64,000 nt of DNA from positions 186,001-250,000 of the forward strand of contig NZ_CANMKO010000005.1 of NCBI RefSeq assembly GCF_947498515.1, given 5' to 3'. The notes beneath the pieces are model-generated. The model saw nothing but the letters and a program-made list of their open reading frames with translations. It searched no databases and was not told the DNA's origin. Positions within the stretch are counted from its first letter, which is position 1, and each line of letters starts with the position of its first letter. The DNA comes from an uncultured Pelagimonas sp. GTDB lineage: Bacteria > Pseudomonadota > Alphaproteobacteria > Rhodobacterales > Rhodobacteraceae. The position numbers were made by a program, and so were the translations under genes. Below, one piece after another: positions 52,034 to 61,182 of this stretch.

Positions 52034-52768
52034 TTAGGCGATTTCCGACAGGATGCGTTCGATCAAAGCGAGGCAGGCCGGTGAAGAGAACCGATGATCG
52101 GCCCCTTTTACCAGTGTCAGGCGCATGTCATCACTTTCAATATGATCGAGCAATTTCAACGCCGTATCGCGCGCAACGGCTTCATCCTCAGTCCCTTGGA
52201 GCAAGCGAACCGGCCATGGCATGTTCAGCGGCGTGCGCAAAACCAAATGCTCGCGCCCATCTTCGATGAGTTTTTTGGTGACCCAATACGGGTCTTCATA
52301 AAGTGATGGCATTTCAAGATGCCCTTCCTCCATGACTTGGCGGCGTTCTATTGCGTTGAATCCGGCCCAAAACTCTTCTTCGGTGAAATCCGGTGCCGCG
52401 GCAATACCAACGAAACCAACCGTTTGAGATAAGCGTTTGGCCAGAATGCAGGCGACCCAACCGCCCATGGATGAGCCAACCAAAATCAGCGGGCCGGTCA
52501 CCACCTCTTTTATGACCAGCGCTGCATCCGCCGCCCAGTCACCAATACAACCGTCTTCAAACACACCACCAGATTTGCCGTGGCCCGAATAATCTAAACG
52601 CAGAAAAGACCGCCCCGTCGAAGCCGCCCATTGTTCAAGATGAACGGCTTTGCTGCCATCCATGTCTGACCGATACCCGGGCAAGAAAACGATACAGGGG
52701 CCATCACCCTCGGTGTAGGCATAGGCCAGTTTACCGCGCGGCCCATCGAGATGAGAAACCTCAGCCAT
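52034..52768 (-). CDS. Alpha/beta hydrolase (ABHD10/serine hydrolase type)
   Basis: A 244-residue cytosolic hydrolase: IVFLPGYRSDMDGSKAVHLE with oxyanion region, RLDYSGHGKSGGVFED, elbow LVGSSMGGWVACILAKR (Ser at about 100), acid in GTEDEAVARDTALKL and His in VKGADHRFS. The layout is that of ABHD10-like thioesterases/esterases. ATG 52768 is preferred to the upstream TTG. A separate enzyme from the anchored hydrolase next to it. Confidence 0.87.
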   Translation of the reverse strand: MAEVSHLDGPRGKLAYAYTEGDGPCIVFLPGYRSDMDGSKAVHLEQWAASTGRSFLRLDYSGHGKSGGVFEDGCIGDWAADAALVIKEVVTGPLILVGSSMGGWVACILAKRLSQTVGFVGIAAAPDFTEEEFWAGFNAIERRQVMEEGHLEMPSLYEDPYWVTKKLIEDGREHLVLRTPLNMPWPVRLLQGTEDEAVARDTALKLLDHIESDDMRLTLVKGADHRFSSPACLALIERILSEIA

Positions 52769-52890
52769 CAAATTCTCCGTTAATCTTGGTCAAGCATACC
52801 GGCACTGAACAAATACCCAACAGAATTCTAGTTGTATTTAGAGACAAGCCAGCAACACAACATTAACCGGCACAAAGGTAAACATTGGCG

Positions 52891-53559
52891 CTAACCGATG
52901 CTTTGCGCCAACACCCGGCTGATTTCGGTCAAGCTCCGACCAGATTGCGATTTCCAAGTATTGAACGCGCCTTGCACGGCGGCTTTGGCCTTTTTGGACG
53001 TTGGGGCCTTGTCGATCACCCCTTCGGCGATCAGACGCGCCACCACATCTTTGGACAGGATATAGCTTTCCTTGCCCATCGAGCGCAGCAAATAGGACCC
53101 GGTGCCGCCCCCCAAACGCGCCCCATCCTTTTGCAACCAATCAAGAAGACCTTGAAAATCATCCACCGGCCAATCGCCGATTTTACGCCCGAATGATCCA
53201 TGTTCCTTGGCGACATCTTGGATAAGCGCCGCATTTTCTTGAATGGCGCGCACTTTGGGTGGACTGCGGACAATACGTTTGTCTTCGATCAGCTCGTAAA
53301 ACCAATCCTCGGGCATAAAGGCAATGCGCGCGACGTCAAAACCATGAAAGGCGTCCTCGATATCGGGCCATTTGTTTTCGACGACTGTCCAACTAATCCC
53401 TGCCTGAAAAATCCCCCGTGCCATGGCCGATAGCCAGCGATCATCAGGAATAGCAGCCAGATCATCCGACGATTTCGGACTGGAAATCCCATCCAAGACA
53501 GCCTCACGTCCCCCTTTGCGGTCCGCGGCAATGTCGAGGATTTGTTCGAATGTACGCAT
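52891..53559 (-). CDS. DNA-3-methyladenine glycosylase I family protein (Tag-like)
   Basis: A 222-residue protein of the Tag family. Visible parts are RTFEQILDIAADRKGGREAV, WLSAMARGIFQAGISWTVVE (helix with the family pattern of FQ.G.SW), ENKWPDIEDAFHGFDVARIA and KVRAIQENAALIQDVAKEHG. Classical Tag zinc-binding Cys/His residues at the ends are not apparent, so activity on 3-methyladenine is uncertain. It may act in base-excision repair. Confidence 0.82.
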   Translation of the reverse strand: MRTFEQILDIAADRKGGREAVLDGISSPKSSDDLAAIPDDRWLSAMARGIFQAGISWTVVENKWPDIEDAFHGFDVARIAFMPEDWFYELIEDKRIVRSPPKVRAIQENAALIQDVAKEHGSFGRKIGDWPVDDFQGLLDWLQKDGARLGGGTGSYLLRSMGKESYILSKDVVARLIAEGVIDKAPTSKKAKAAVQGAFNTWKSQSGRSLTEISRVLAQSIG

Positions 53560-53677
53560 TATGATCCCTTTCTCGCATAGTCCCAGAATTGCAGAGCTGG
53601 ACGCGTTGGGAAAGGCCCATCCTGCCAGAAAGCGGCAACAGTATTCGCGCCCGATCTGGCGTGATACACACTTGTAA

Positions 53678-53986
53678 ATGCCCTACCCGTTGATCAACCT
53701 GACCATGCATGATGGGTCGCGCCATTTCCTTGGCTTACCCGCGGTCTATCCGCCGCGGTTTCTATGGCGCAGCCTGTCAAAGCTCGAAAACGCGACGCGA
53801 GGCGACTTCCTAGGGGACATGATCGAAACCTGGTTTGATTTTAGCTATCAGGGTTATGCCTTTAGCGTGCATGAAACCTATGGTGAATTCTGGTTCTTTG
53901 CCAATGATCCCGACACACCCGACCCGGTGTTGCACGACATTTGCGATCACTTTCTCGCACTCATTGCCTCGCAAACAAACCTCTGA
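53678..53986 (+). CDS. Small conserved hypothetical protein
   Basis: A 102-residue acidic protein without signal or membrane segments: [20 protein letters not shown] at the start, [20 protein letters not shown] in the middle, [20 protein letters not shown] towards the end. No family is recognised. It ends 12 bases before a large hairpin and lies upstream of thrS in the same direction. The codon pattern and composition support a real gene. Confidence 0.65.
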   Translation: MPYPLINLTMHDGSRHFLGLPAVYPPRFLWRSLSKLENATRGDFLGDMIETWFDFSYQGYAFSVHETYGEFWFFANDPDTPDPVLHDICDHFLALIASQTNL

Positions 53987-53997
53987 ACACAAAACGC

Positions 53998-54051
53998 GCC
54001 CTTGGCCCGGAGGGCGGGGTTGGGCGGGTGGGAGCCCTCTGGGCCAAGGGC
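53998..54051 (+). other. 18-bp-stem hairpin with G-rich loop upstream of thrS
   Basis: Positions 53998-54015 pair with 54034-54051 over 18 bp with a single G-U. The 18-base loop and its edge hold five G runs (54012-54032) with one- or two-base spacers, a G-quadruplex pattern. It is not followed by a T run. It lies 111 bp upstream of the thrS start. Confidence 0.7.
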
Positions 54052-54161
54052 CACAACATCCCCGCTTGACACACCGTTCTCACAGGCGCAAAACCCCAGC
54101 CGAACAATATACCCGCAACCGGGCGCTTCGTGGGCGCCAAACTGACGAGGAGAGCCAACAG

Positions 54162-56108
54162 ATGGCCCAAATCTCTCTCACATTTCCCGATGGCAACGCG
54201 CGTGACTACGACGCAGGTGTGACCCCTGCCGAAGTCGCGGCATCCATCTCCAAATCCCTCGCCAAGAAAGCCATTTCGGCGACCGTCAATGGCGAACATT
54301 GGGATCTGCAATGGCCGATCAACGAAGGCGCAAGCATCGCCCTGCACACCATGCAGGATGACGAACAGGCGCTTGAGTTGATCCGCCACGATTTTGCCCA
54401 CGTGATGGCCCGCGCGGTTCAAGAAATCTGGCCTGATACAAAGGTCACCATCGGCCCTGTTACCGAGCACGGCTGGTTTTATGACTTTGATCGCGCTGAG
54501 CCTTTCACACCCGAAGACCTTGGTGTCATCGAGAAGAAGATGAAAGACATCATCAACGCCCGTGATGCGGTTCGCACCGAAATCTGGGATCGTGATGTAG
54601 CGCGCAAATTCTATGAGGACGCAGGCGAACCTTATAAGGTCGAGCTAGTCGACCGCATTCCCGAAGGCGCGGACATTCGCATGTATTGGCATGGCGAATG
54701 GCAAGACCTGTGCCGCGGTCCGCACCTACAACACACCGGCCAACTGCCCGGCGATTCATTCAAATTGATGGGTGTTTCCGGCGCGCATTGGTTTGGCGAT
54801 ACCTCGCGCCCGATGCTACAACGCATCACCGGCATCGGGTTTCGCAACCGCAAAGAACTGCAGGCGCATCTGAACTTCCTCGAAGAGGCCGCCAAACGTG
54901 ATCACCGCAAGCTTGGCCGCGAGATGGACCTGTTCCACCTGCAACCCGAAGCGCCCGGCCAAATCTTTTGGCACCCAAATGGCTGGAGCATTTACACCAT
55001 GCTCCAAGATTACATGCGCCGCGCCCAAACCCGCGGCGGCTATGTCGAGGTGAACACCCCGCAGGTTGTTGACCGCAAACTGTGGGAAGCCTCGGGTCAC
55101 TGGGAAAAGTATCAGGAAAACATGTTCATCGTCGAAGTGGACGAAGAGCACGCCCGTGAAAAGGCGATCAACGCACTCAAGCCGATGAACTGCCCCTGCC
55201 ATGTTGAAATTTTCAAACAGGGTCTGAAGAGCTATCGCGACCTGCCCCTGCGCATGGCCGAATTTGGCTCCTGTGCGCGCTACGAACCTTCGGGCGCTCT
55301 GCATGGCATCATGCGGGTGCGGGGCTTTACTCAAGATGACGCGCATATTTTCTCGACCGAAGCGCAAATCGCCGAGGAATGCGCCGAATTCATCAAATTC
55401 CTGTCCGCCGTCTACAAAGACCTCGGGTTCGAAGACTTCCGCATCCTATTCTCGGACCGCCCCGAAACCCGTGCCGGTAGCGATGACGTTTGGGACAAGG
55501 CCGAAAGCGCCCTTCTTGACGCGACCCGCGCCGCCGGGATTGAACCGGAAATGAACCCCGGCGAAGGCGCGTTCTACGGGCCCAAGCTGGAGTTCAGCCT
55601 GACCGACGCCATCGGCCGGGTTTGGCAATGTGGCACCTTCCAGGTCGACTTTGTGCTGCCCGAACGGCTCGACGCACATTATATTGGCGCAGATGGTGAC
55701 AAACACCGCCCCGTCATGTTGCACCGGGCGTGTTTGGGATCGTTTGAGCGCTTCATCGGGATCTTGATCGAAGAACATTCCGGCCGTTTGCCGTTCTGGA
55801 TTGCGCCGCGTCAGGTGGTTGTCGCCTCGATCACATCCGAGGCCGATGATTACGTGCATGAGGTTGTGGCCGAGTTGAAAGCCGCAGGCGTGCGTGCCGA
55901 AGCCGACATTCGCAATGAAAAGATCAACTATAAGGTCCGCGAACATTCGGTCGGCAAAGTGCCGGTGATCTTGGCCGTTGGTCATCGCGAAGTCGAAGAG
56001 CGGACCGTGACCGTGCGCCGCCTTGGGGAAAAACAGACCAAGGTCGAAAGCCTTGTCGATATCGTGACAAGCCTGTCGGCGGATGCAACGCCCCCCGATC
56101 TGCGCTGA
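54162..56108 (+). CDS. thrS: Threonyl-tRNA synthetase
   Basis: A 648-residue class II synthetase that charges tRNA-Thr. Domains in order are: TGS, about 1-60 ([20 protein letters not shown]); editing domain, about 65-225 ([28 protein letters not shown]); catalytic core, about 245-535 (zinc-ligand [32 protein letters not shown]); and anticodon-binding, about 540-648 ([18 protein letters not shown]). The ATG at 54162 gives the family N-terminus, and an upstream in-frame extension is rejected. The leader contains a large hairpin but no T-box. Confidence 0.98.
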   Translation: MAQISLTFPDGNARDYDAGVTPAEVAASISKSLAKKAISATVNGEHWDLQWPINEGASIALHTMQDDEQALELIRHDFAHVMARAVQEIWPDTKVTIGPVTEHGWFYDFDRAEPFTPEDLGVIEKKMKDIINARDAVRTEIWDRDVARKFYEDAGEPYKVELVDRIPEGADIRMYWHGEWQDLCRGPHLQHTGQLPGDSFKLMGVSGAHWFGDTSRPMLQRITGIGFRNRKELQAHLNFLEEAAKRDHRKLGREMDLFHLQPEAPGQIFWHPNGWSIYTMLQDYMRRAQTRGGYVEVNTPQVVDRKLWEASGHWEKYQENMFIVEVDEEHAREKAINALKPMNCPCHVEIFKQGLKSYRDLPLRMAEFGSCARYEPSGALHGIMRVRGFTQDDAHIFSTEAQIAEECAEFIKFLSAVYKDLGFEDFRILFSDRPETRAGSDDVWDKAESALLDATRAAGIEPEMNPGEGAFYGPKLEFSLTDAIGRVWQCGTFQVDFVLPERLDAHYIGADGDKHRPVMLHRACLGSFERFIGILIEEHSGRLPFWIAPRQVVVASITSEADDYVHEVVAELKAAGVRAEADIRNEKINYKVREHSVGKVPVILAVGHREVEERTVTVRRLGEKQTKVESLVDIVTSLSADATPPDLR

Positions 56109-56157
56109 TCACATCATATATAGCAAAGTCAAAGGCGGCCCCAGTTGGCCGCCTTTC

Positions 56158-56625
56158 TCATGCACTCACGTCATAGCGTTTGCGTACCCTGCCCGGCTCG
56201 GTCGCATAGGTCTCAAACCCTATACGCTCGTAATAGGCCAAACCACCGGCATTCTGATCTCCAATCGCCGCATCCAAAAAGCGAAGCCCATTTAGACGTG
56301 CCGTTTCGCGGGTTTGGGTAAACAAAGCCTTACCGATCCCCTGACGGGCGGCGTCCGGGTCAATATGAGTGCCAACAATCCCCCAACCTTGGGTAAGCCC
56401 ATACTCATTGCCCGCACTGGCGCGCACCAAAACCTGAAGCCCCAAGGGAGTGCCACCTTCCGAAACCGCAAGGCAACAAGACAGGACATCGGGGTGATCT
56501 ATATAACGACCCAGAACGTAGTCAGCCGTGTCCGGCAAACTCCGCTGCCCAATCGCGGTCAGTTTCTTTAGAAACACGCTGATCCCATCGGCATCGTCTG
56601 GCTGCGCCTGTCGAATGTGCACCAT
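56158..56625 (-). CDS. GNAT-family N-acetyltransferase
   Basis: A 155-residue acetyltransferase: IRQAQPDDADGISVFLKKLT at the start, WGIVGTHIDPDAARQGIGKA with the acetyl-CoA P-loop (ARQGIGKALF), and LRFLDAAIGDQNAGGLAYYE near the C-terminus with the usual NxxAxxxYxxxGF-like end. The substrate is unknown. It converges on thrS. Confidence 0.9.
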   Translation of the reverse strand: MVHIRQAQPDDADGISVFLKKLTAIGQRSLPDTADYVLGRYIDHPDVLSCCLAVSEGGTPLGLQVLVRASAGNEYGLTQGWGIVGTHIDPDAARQGIGKALFTQTRETARLNGLRFLDAAIGDQNAGGLAYYERIGFETYATEPGRVRKRYDVSA

Positions 56626-57007
56626 CTTGACCTCCTACATTGTTTAGAAATGGTTTTTTGACGCAAAATCGGCGCTATGGAAAGCCGTCACCAAAGAACA
56701 AGCCATCTGACAGACATGACAAAACCTGTGAGCAGCGCCAGATTCACGGGCAATTCTCGTGATCGACTGTAACAATTGACAGGATTTTTGGCGTCAAAGC
56801 CGCGAAATTGTTTCGCCGCCTTTGGTTTCGCCCAATGGATTCAAGAAAAAGACAGCAATTTCATTCACAGTCCGCGCACGGCAGCTAACGCGCCCGTGAT
56901 GCACGCGCCCGTGATTAGCGATTGAGGGGTGAATTGGGCCAATCTGTTTTCACCGGACGGCAAAGTCGCCGCCCGGAACCAGTTTTTGAAACCAGAGGAA
57001 ATCACCC
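56626..57007. promoter_or_regulatory. Repeat-rich region upstream of the bufferin-type operon
   Basis: A 382-bp non-coding region. It holds an inverted repeat GCGAAA-TTG-TTTCGC (56802-56816), TCACG/CGTGA arms (56744-56762), and a 13-bp direct repeat ACGCGCCCGTGAT at 56888-56900 and 56903-56915 (period 15). TGTAAC (56768-56773) and CGTC (56792-56795), 18 bases apart, resemble an ECF-sigma promoter. These are candidate control elements for the operon at 57008. Confidence 0.5.
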
Positions 57008-57313
57008 ATGTCCAACACCATCAAAACCGTTGCTCTCGTTAGCGCCGTTGCAGCTTCTTTCGCCGCCCACGCAACCACCGCAACCGCAATGGACAAAGAA
57101 AAGTGCTTTGGCGTGTCGCTGGCCGGTAAAAATGACTGCGCCGCAGGCCCAGGCACAACCTGCGCCGGGACATCCAAAGTTGACTATCAGGGCAACGCCT
57201 GGACCTTGGTAGACGCCGGCACATGCGCCTCGATCGAACTGCCCGCGATGGCAGACGGCAAAGCCCGCATGGGCTCTCTTGAGGAGCTGGAGCGCGATCT
57301 CCCAGCGTCCTAA
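57008..57313 (+). CDS. Bufferin-type RiPP precursor (DUF2282, BufA1-like)
   Basis: A 101-residue precursor with an N-terminal signal region (about 1-27, [19 protein letters not shown]). The core has four cysteines, Cys33, Cys44, Cys52 and Cys73, in the DUF2282 pattern [20 protein letters not shown] and [20 protein letters not shown], then GTC. In characterised bufferins of other Proteobacteria such cysteines are oxidised to copper-binding heterocycles by the DUF692/MNIO enzyme encoded next door, and the product is exported to the periplasm. AGAGGAAA precedes the ATG. Metal-binding is inferred from the family. Confidence 0.9.
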   Translation: MSNTIKTVALVSAVAASFAAHATTATAMDKEKCFGVSLAGKNDCAAGPGTTCAGTSKVDYQGNAWTLVDAGTCASIELPAMADGKARMGSLEELERDLPAS

Positions 57314-57320
57314 GTCTCTG

Positions 57321-57343
57321 GTTGGGGCGGGTTTTCCCGCCCC
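57321..57343 (+). promoter_or_regulatory. Intercistronic hairpin between precursor and maturase genes
   Basis: GGGGCGGG-TTTT-CCCGCCCC forms a perfect 8-bp stem shortly after the precursor stop. With no T run, it may stabilise the precursor mRNA or dampen the enzyme genes relative to the precursor. Confidence 0.55.
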
Positions 57344-57374
57344 TATGCCGTCTAATTCCAACCCCGAGGCCCCT

Positions 57375-58223
57375 ATGTTCGATCACGCAAATGCCCTGCC
57401 CCCGCTCCCCGGCGTTGGCTACAAACCTCAGCATTTTTCCGAGATTTTGGACAATCCCGCACCAGTTGGTTGGCTCGAAATTCACGCCGAAAACTACATG
57501 GGTGACGGTGGTCGCCCCTTGGCGCAACTGCGCGCCCTGTCCGAACGCTTTCCCATTTCCGTACATGGTGTTGGCCTGTCGATCGGCGGTGAAACCCGCC
57601 TTGATCCAGAGCACCTTGCCCGCCTCAAACATCTCGTCAGATGGCTCAACCCGGCTAGCTTTTCCGAACATCTGGCTTGGTCCACCCATGACAGCCATTT
57701 TCTCAATGATCTTCTCCCCTTGCCCTATACGGACGACACACTCACACGCGTTGCCAACCATATAGATGAGCTGCAAGAGGCGATTGGACGCCCGATGTTG
57801 TTGGAAAACCCGTCGTCCTATTTGGCGTTTGAACAAAGCACGTGGAGCGAAACGGATTTCTTGCGCGAAGTGGCGCGGCGCACCGGCTGTGGTTTGCTTT
57901 TGGATGTGAACAACGTCTTTGTTTCCGCAACAAACCTTGGTTATTCACCCCAAGGTTACATCGCCGACTACCCCCTTGATCTTGTAAGGGAAATTCACCT
58001 TGGCGGCCATGATGAAGACCACGATGACCATGGCGCGCCGCTCCTGATTGATAGCCACGGACGCGAGGTTGCTGATCCGGTTTGGGCCTTGCTTGATCTC
58101 ACCCTTACCCAATCTGGCCCCAAACCGCTTTTGATCGAATGGGACACCGATGTGCCCGACTGGCCGGTTTTGGCCGCCGAAGCCGAGCGCGCCGCGCAGG
58201 CCCTCGCCCGCGTAAACGCTTGA
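57375..58223 (+). CDS. Multinuclear non-heme iron oxidase (DUF692/MNIO, BufB-like maturase)
   Basis: A 282-residue TIM-barrel enzyme of the DUF692/MbnB/BufB family. Metal-ligand motifs are visible: EIHAENY (about 35-41), [11 protein letters not shown] with His64, SEHLAW (Glu98/His99), MLLENPSSY with Glu144, LLLDVNN with Asp177/Asn179, EIHLGGH (His208, His212) and DSHG (His228). It is expected to modify cysteines of the upstream precursor oxidatively. ATG 57375 follows GAGG. The next gene starts 11 bases after the stop. Confidence 0.92.
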   Translation: MFDHANALPPLPGVGYKPQHFSEILDNPAPVGWLEIHAENYMGDGGRPLAQLRALSERFPISVHGVGLSIGGETRLDPEHLARLKHLVRWLNPASFSEHLAWSTHDSHFLNDLLPLPYTDDTLTRVANHIDELQEAIGRPMLLENPSSYLAFEQSTWSETDFLREVARRTGCGLLLDVNNVFVSATNLGYSPQGYIADYPLDLVREIHLGGHDEDHDDHGAPLLIDSHGREVADPVWALLDLTLTQSGPKPLLIEWDTDVPDWPVLAAEAERAAQALARVNA

Positions 58224-58234
58224 AAGGCATCGGT

Positions 58235-58972
58235 ATGACCACACAAAGTGATTTTCGCGCCGCGCTTTTGGACGCTGCCCTACCGGTCCCCCCCGGCTTG
58301 CTTGATGGTCAGGGGCAACCCGCCGGCCGCCGCTACGCGGTCTATCGCAACAACGTCGCGGTTTCATTGGCCGAGGCATTGGAAACGGCCTTTCCCGCCG
58401 TGTCCAAACTTATCGGCGCAGAGAATTTCGCCAAAGCCGCCGGGTTGTTTTTACGTCAAGAACCACCCTCGTCACCGTTGATGATGCATTACGGCGCAGG
58501 CTTTCCAGAATTCCTAGCAAGTTTGGAACCCCTGCAATCCATTGGCTATTTGGCCGATGTGGCCCGTCTCGAGCAGGCCATGCGCCAAAGCTATCACGCC
58601 GCCGATGCCAGCGTATTGGACCCGTCCCGCCTGCAATCGCTCAGTGAAGACCAGTTGATGAGCGCGCGGTTGATCTTGGCCCCATCGGTCCGGTTGCTAC
58701 GATCCCCGTGGCCGGTTTTAGCGGTCTACAACTTCACGATGAATGACGGCGCACAACCCGACGCCGTAGCCCAAGATGTTCTTGTGACCCGACCTGACTA
58801 TGACCCGGTGCCGCATCTTCTCCCGTCTGGAGGCGCGGATTTCGTATCGGCCCTCCAAAACAACTTAACATTTTCTGACGCGATGGCCGCGGCGGGCGCG
58901 GAATTTGATTTGGGTCCAACCCTCTCCGTCCTGCTCTCCGGCGGCGCGCTTAGCGACATCATTTCAACCTAA
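58235..58972 (+). CDS. DUF2063 (BufC-like) RiPP partner protein
   Basis: A 245-residue protein with the DUF2063 N-terminal domain (about 1-95): FRAALLDAALPVPPGLLDGQ, RYAVYRNNVAVSLAEALETA, FPAVSKLIGAENFAKAAGLF. The C-terminal half is beta-rich. Family members guide or recognise the precursor for the MNIO enzyme. Co-occurrence with DUF2282 and DUF692 supports the operon assignment. DoxX begins 12 bases after its stop. Confidence 0.9.
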   Translation: MTTQSDFRAALLDAALPVPPGLLDGQGQPAGRRYAVYRNNVAVSLAEALETAFPAVSKLIGAENFAKAAGLFLRQEPPSSPLMMHYGAGFPEFLASLEPLQSIGYLADVARLEQAMRQSYHAADASVLDPSRLQSLSEDQLMSARLILAPSVRLLRSPWPVLAVYNFTMNDGAQPDAVAQDVLVTRPDYDPVPHLLPSGGADFVSALQNNLTFSDAMAAAGAEFDLGPTLSVLLSGGALSDIIST

Positions 58973-58984
58973 GGAGCCATTGCC

Positions 58985-59557
58985 ATGGATCGTCTTGTTT
59001 CTCTTCATTCCTCGGTATTTGGCGCGATTGAGCGTTTCGGTGACGGGCTGCTCCCCTTGCTGTCACGACTAATTTTTGCCGGTGTCTTGCTGGTTTATTT
59101 CTGGAAATCCGCGCTGACCAAAGTTGGCGACGGTTTCTTTGGGCTCGTGTCGCCCTCGGTTGGTGCCTACGCGCAGATTTTCCCGAAACAGCTCGAGGCC
59201 GTCGGCTATGACAGCTCACAGCTCAGCGTTTTTCATTGGGCCGTCGTCGTCGCCGGAACATGGGCTGAATTCATCCTGCCCCTGCTGATCGTCGTCGGCT
59301 TGTTCACCCGTCTGGCTTCGCTAGGTATGATCGGCTTTGTTGTGGTGCAAAGCCTGACCGATCTTTACGGCCATGGCGGCATCGAACATGTCGAAACGCT
59401 TGGGGCATGGTTTGATGGCGCACCGGATTCGGTGATCATGGATCAACGCGCCTTTTGGATGCTGCTGTTGCTGACTTTGGTGATCAAAGGGGCTGGTGTC
59501 GTGTCCGTCGACAAGGTCCTGCAGATGCGGCATGTGGGCCAAGCGGCCCACGCCTAA
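58985..59557 (+). CDS. DoxX-family membrane protein (BufD-like)
   Basis: A 190-residue integral membrane protein with four or five hydrophobic segments and the DoxX pattern: LLSRLIFAGVLLVYFWKSAL, WAVVVAGTWAEFILPLLIVV, FTRLASLGMIGFVVVQSLTD. DoxX proteins regularly end bufferin operons and have been proposed to supply electrons or redox control, though this is not settled. It is the last gene of the operon; the next gene converges. Confidence 0.9.
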   Translation: MDRLVSLHSSVFGAIERFGDGLLPLLSRLIFAGVLLVYFWKSALTKVGDGFFGLVSPSVGAYAQIFPKQLEAVGYDSSQLSVFHWAVVVAGTWAEFILPLLIVVGLFTRLASLGMIGFVVVQSLTDLYGHGGIEHVETLGAWFDGAPDSVIMDQRAFWMLLLLTLVIKGAGVVSVDKVLQMRHVGQAAHA

Positions 59558-59574
59558 AACTTACGAACGGCTTG

Positions 59575-59943
59575 TCAGAAGTGTGCCTTTGGCTCATCCG
59601 GTTTTCCGGCGGCCAAGGCCAAAACACCCGCCAAACCAGCAAAGGCAATCGGGAACATTGTGAAGACATTGAACCCAAAGGCGTAATACATGCCGCCCGC
59701 CGACAAGAGCAACAAGACCCCGCCCCATAACGCGCGGGCTTTGGCCATTGCGCCCCCCGCTATGGCCAACATAGGAGACACGAGCGAAAAGAACCGCACC
59801 AGATCGGGGTTCTTGAAAGTTCCAAAAACCTCCCCCAATTCAGTGTACTCGCGCACAAGCTCCGTATAGCCAAAACCGAAAAAGCCGACGATCATGCCGA
59901 AAACCCCGGCGATGATCCCCAGTGTCAGAGCCGCATTACGCAT
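59575..59943 (-). CDS. Small membrane protein of unknown function
   Basis: A 122-residue protein with four hydrophobic segments (LTLGIIAGVFGMIVGFFGFG, FFSLVSPMLAIAGGAMAK, LLLLSAGGMYYAFGFNVFTM and a C-terminal one). It resembles small DUF4064-like proteins but the match is weak. Its start overlaps the end of the Spx/ArsC-like gene by eight bases, so they form one transcript. Confidence 0.7.
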   Translation of the reverse strand: MRNAALTLGIIAGVFGMIVGFFGFGYTELVREYTELGEVFGTFKNPDLVRFFSLVSPMLAIAGGAMAKARALWGGVLLLLSAGGMYYAFGFNVFTMFPIAFAGLAGVLALAAGKPDEPKAHF

Positions 59944-60253
59944 CCAAAAGCTCCGCCTGAACCGCCTTATCCCAGCCTAACCACATCCGATCACCGTCGA
60001 TGATCAGCGGCCGTTTCATCAAAGTTGGATGCGCCAAAATCAACTCAACCGGCGTTCCAACACGCTCGGATTCTGGCAAATTACGCCAAGTTGCAGATCG
60101 GGTATTGAGCAATTTTTCGCCGAAGCGCTCATGTGCCGCATCCAGAATATCTTTGGCGACGCCGTCTTCCCTTACGTCAACAAAATCCACCTGATCCAAG
60201 GCTTTACGGGCCTTTCTGCAAGTATCACATGTCTTTAATCCATAGAGGACCAT
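59936..60253 (-). CDS. Spx/MgsR/ArsC-family protein (YffB type)
   Basis: A 105-residue thioredoxin-fold protein: VLYGLKTCDTCRKARKALDQ with the CxxC motif at residues 9-12, VDVREDGVAKDILDAAHERF, then LNTRSATWRNL and MKRPLIIDGDRMWLGWD. This is the ArsC/Spx family, and the CxxC plus the MKRPL motif fit the YffB-like subgroup rather than true arsenate reductase. The redox substrate is unknown. AGGAGA precedes the ATG at 60253. Confidence 0.88.
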   Translation of the reverse strand: MVLYGLKTCDTCRKARKALDQVDFVDVREDGVAKDILDAAHERFGEKLLNTRSATWRNLPESERVGTPVELILAHPTLMKRPLIIDGDRMWLGWDKAVQAELLDA

Positions 60254-60475
60254 GATTTCTCCTATGCTGATAATCTTCACATAAGCCTCTGCAAATTGAA
60301 ATACGAGGGAGTTTTTCTTGCATTTTTCCCGCAACCAACGAAGCTATTCGCGTTACTTTCGATGATCAGCCGCGAACCGGATCATTTCCCGGCGCGTCTG
60401 AAAGGCGATTGCGACAGGGGGGTCCAGCACATTGCCGGATCATTAAGATAGACTTTGGAAAGGAGCACGGGGATC

Positions 60476-60682
60476 ATGCCGACAGGCACCGTGAAATGGT
60501 TCAATACCACAAAAGGCTACGGCTTTATTGCGCCCGATGATGGCGGCAAAGACGTTTTTGTACATATCTCAGCGGTTGAGCGGTCCGGATTGACCGGATT
60601 GGCCGACGATCAGAAGGTCAGCTTTGAATTGCGGGAAAACCGCGACGGGCGTGTCATGGCCTCGGATCTCGAGCTGGTCTAA
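60476..60682 (+). CDS. Cold-shock domain protein (CspA type)
   Basis: A 68-residue OB-fold protein: GTVKWFNTTKGYGFIAPDD (RNP1), KDVFVHISAVERSG (RNP2) and KVSFELRENRDGRVMASDLE. It binds single-stranded RNA or DNA. AAAGGAG precedes the ATG. A 222-bp upstream region, much of it possibly 5' leader, contains the direct repeat CCGGATCATT (60378 and 60435), a possible target of cold-responsive control. Confidence 0.94.
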   Translation: MPTGTVKWFNTTKGYGFIAPDDGGKDVFVHISAVERSGLTGLADDQKVSFELRENRDGRVMASDLELV

Positions 60683-60858
60683 AACATCACCACATAGACA
60701 AGAAAAACGCGGGCTGTGCGCGGCCCGTCGTTTACGAAGTTGGGCTGCGTTTCATCGACCACTACATTTTGACCTAAGTGCAACCTGTAATTTGGGCCCG
60801 TAAAAGGGTCATCCGTGTTAAGGTTTTTTCCATACACTGCAATTGTATGGGACCTGCC

Positions 60859-61167
60859 ATGAAAGACCATATCATCAGAATCGGCATTGCGATTGTCGTC
60901 TGCGCGGCAATTGTCGCAGGTGCCCAAACTCTTCCGGCACTGACCGAACCAAGCGTTTCATCAAGTGCCGTGGCCAAAATGGCCAAAAGATCCGCCTTTC
61001 GACCACGTCAGTTTTGCGCTGCATCCATGAGCGGTGTTGATTGTGCCTGCTTTGAACAAAAAGCGGCTCAGATATTGGCAACAAAACAAGAGCGGATTTG
61101 GGGATGGAGCTATGCGAACCAACTTGATCTAGCGATAGAACAAGGGCGCGAAGGCTGCTCATCATAA
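60859..61167 (+). CDS. Small secreted or membrane-anchored hypothetical protein
   Basis: A 102-residue protein with an N-terminal hydrophobic segment (IIRIGIAIVVCAAIVAGAQT) followed by a Lys/Arg-rich, Cys-containing region (RQFCAASMSGVDCACFEQKA, then GREGCSS). Four cysteines after the anchor suggest disulfides or metal. No family is recognised. ATG 60859 or ATG 60847 can serve as start. Confidence 0.6.
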   Translation: MKDHIIRIGIAIVVCAAIVAGAQTLPALTEPSVSSSAVAKMAKRSAFRPRQFCAASMSGVDCACFEQKAAQILATKQERIWGWSYANQLDLAIEQGREGCSS

Positions 61168-61182
61168 CTTTGCTCGAGCGGG

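Noticed and set aside
53987-54161. T-box riboswitch ahead of thrS
   Set aside because: No T-box sequence, specifier loop or terminator/antiterminator pair was seen; T-boxes are not typical of alphaproteobacteria. The region holds a hairpin of another kind.
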